Source: Bacillus sp. AFS088145 (GTDB lineage: Bacteria > Bacillota > Bacilli > Bacillales > Bacillaceae_G). From it: a DNA stretch of 64,000 nucleotides. Both the position numbers and the translations under genes were made by a program. Below the pieces are notes generated by a model that was not told where the DNA came from, searched no databases, and saw only the letters and a list, made by a program, of their open reading frames with translations. Shown in pieces: positions 62,879-64,000 of the stretch (its first letter is position 1; each line of letters starts with the position of its first letter). The stretch spans positions 16,059-80,058 of the forward strand of contig NZ_NUUX01000027.1 of NCBI RefSeq assembly GCF_002564465.1. The letters run 5' to 3'.

Positions 62879-63727
62879 ATGAAGGAAAAACTGTATACAA
62901 TAGGTGAGGTATCCAAATTAGTTAATATTTCGATTAAAGCACTTCGATATTATGATAAAATCAACTTATTTAAACCAGCGTATGTCGATCCAGATACGAA
63001 TTATCGATATTACAAAGACTCACAAATTCATCTTCTCGATTTAATCAAATCACTCAAATATATTGGTACTCCTTTAGAAGAGATGAAAGAAGTACAGGGA
63101 CTAAAGAGGGACGAATTTTTCTCCTTTTTAACAGAACAAGAAAAAATTGTAAGAGAAAAAATAGATTCATTAATCGAAATTGAAAAAATCATCACAAATG
63201 CAAAAAAGGGATTACAAAAACAAAAGGATTATCCACAATTTGGTGAAGTGTTTTTTTCGTATGAAGAAGAAATGCAAATCATTCAGACAAAAGCTAATGG
63301 AATAGACCCGAAAAATATTTTAAATGCTTCATATAGTAAATTAAAGAAATTTGCTGCATCTACAGAAGGTTTTAGAAACAATGGGTATGGAGCCATTGTG
63401 CCATATAAGACTTATAAACTTGTTAGTGAAGTAACATATCAATATTTATTTACACCTGTTTTAACAAAAAAACAAACTACATTACTATTGCCGGGTACTG
63501 AGGTTTCAACAATACCCGAAGGAAAATACATATGCATTACTTATAAAAGCGTATCATCGGATGATTATTTTACAAACTTACAAAGACTTATTAGCTATAT
63601 AGACAAACATCAAATAACGATTAAAAGTAATATTTATGAGTCATTAATACATAATAATTATTCACCAAATCAAAAAGAAGAATTTTTGATTGAAATGAGA
63701 GTATTGGTCGATGAAGAAAGAGAATAG
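62879..63727 (+). CDS. bmrR: multidrug-sensing MerR-family activator, BmrR-like
   Basis: About 282 residues. N-terminal MerR HTH (LYTIGEVSKLVNISIKALRY, YDKINLFKPAYVDPDTNYRY), a coiled-coil linker, and a GyrI-like drug-binding domain (LNASYSKLKKFAASTEGF, YQYLFTPVLTKKQ, NIYESLI, where the Glu corresponds to the cation-binding Glu253 of BmrR). It should activate bmr on drug binding, at the 19-base-spacer promoter. GGAGGTGATTGAA fits the ATG at 62879; the frame's earlier GTG at 62864 lies in the site. Confidence 0.92.
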   Translation: MKEKLYTIGEVSKLVNISIKALRYYDKINLFKPAYVDPDTNYRYYKDSQIHLLDLIKSLKYIGTPLEEMKEVQGLKRDEFFSFLTEQEKIVREKIDSLIEIEKIITNAKKGLQKQKDYPQFGEVFFSYEEEMQIIQTKANGIDPKNILNASYSKLKKFAASTEGFRNNGYGAIVPYKTYKLVSEVTYQYLFTPVLTKKQTTLLLPGTEVSTIPEGKYICITYKSVSSDDYFTNLQRLISYIDKHQITIKSNIYESLIHNNYSPNQKEEFLIEMRVLVDEERE

Positions 63728-63771
63728 ATAGACCAAAAATATGATACTTTAAAGCTCATAGAAGATTTTAG

Positions 63772-63799
63772 AAAGACTCCTTGAAGGGTCTTTTTTTTT
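63772..63799 (+). terminator. terminator of bmrR
   Basis: AAAGACTCCTT pairs with AAGGGTCTTT (one wobble/mismatch), then TTTTT. Confidence 0.85.
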
Positions 63800-64000
63800 A
63801 CTTTTATGATTCAAGAATAAATTTATTTAATATACAAATTGAATTATTAAATAAAAAGGTAAATATTTATATAAAAATTAAACTTTTACGTTCGTCGAAT
63901 CAATTTATTTAATATAAATATTTAATAATTTAATTAAAAGATAAATTTTTATAAATAATTTTTAATTTTTGTTTAAAAAATTAAATATATAGTGTATGAT
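63800..64000. other. extremely AT-rich end of the window
   Basis: Nearly pure A and T with runs of TTTATTTAATAT and TTTAATAATTTAATTAAAA. No frame with a start and ribosome binding site. It may be the promoter region of the next gene. Confidence 0.5.

Overview
The window is AT-rich chromosomal DNA of a Firmicute, most probably a spore-forming Bacillus-like bacterium (Bacillaceae). The signs are strong AGGAGG-type ribosome binding sites, TTG and GTG starts, many T-tailed stem-loop terminators, a spore-coat transglutaminase (Tgl), a CcdC-family protein, a YfiT-type DinB protein, a YqxD-type protein, DbpA, Mn-dependent pyrophosphatase, and a Bmr/BmrR drug-efflux pair. No rRNA, tRNA, CRISPR array, intact insertion sequence or prophage was seen.

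Layout. 1-5.2 kb: two Nudix hydrolases, CcdC-like protein, HipA-like kinase, GyrI-like protein, an unknown protein made of two copies of one domain, and a DUF1992 protein. 5.3-10.9 kb: an AraC-type regulator followed by a five-gene sugar operon (two Gfo/Idh/MocA dehydrogenases, two xylose-isomerase-like TIM barrels, one ThuA-like protein), resembling a 3-keto-sugar pathway. 11-15 kb: a decaying stretch with an orphan promoter, gene remnants, the intact tgl gene and at least three broken genes. 15.1-19.9 kb: LacI-type regulator, the pcp-pxpB-pxpA-pxpC operon (pyroglutamate release and conversion to glutamate) and an ankyrin protein. 20-23.3 kb: RluF-like pseudouridine synthase, YqxD-like protein, RecQ. 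23.3-28.4 kb: a frameshifted secreted GHL10 glycoside hydrolase with a cre-like site, then an atypical UvrA-like ATPase.

28.6-32.2 kb is the most unusual part. It holds small membrane ORFs, a MerR-like/DUF3967 protein, a compact type I toxin-antitoxin-like locus (hydrophobic peptide plus convergent antisense RNA with its own consensus promoter and terminator), an EamA transporter, and eleven exact-period 52-bp hairpin repeats. 32.2-40.2 kb: FMN reductase, TRIC-like channel, serine hydrolase, then a block with a PAP2 phosphatase, two-component system, DedA protein, a four-histidine membrane protein preceded by an 18-codon leader, and an MGDG-synthase-like glycosyltransferase, all pointing to membrane or envelope work. 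40.3-55 kb: mostly housekeeping genes (polysaccharide deacetylase, short pyruvate kinase, dbpA, deoD, gntR-type regulator, gpmA, MATE pump, SDR, ppaC, yfiT). 55-64 kb: dual-HTH regulator, a LysE-exporter remnant, acetyltransferases, a glutathionyl-hydroquinone-reductase-like protein, a flavin monooxygenase killed by two stop codons, a cupredoxin, and the bmr-bmrR pair with a MerR-type 19-bp-spacer promoter.

Several genes are broken (frameshifts near 13.6, 13.75, 14.1, 24.1, 54.7 and 56.1 kb; stop codons in the genes at 14.3 and 59.4 kb). Some of the frameshifts lie in homopolymers and could be sequence errors. All assignments come from reading the sequence and from knowledge of protein families; no database search was run.
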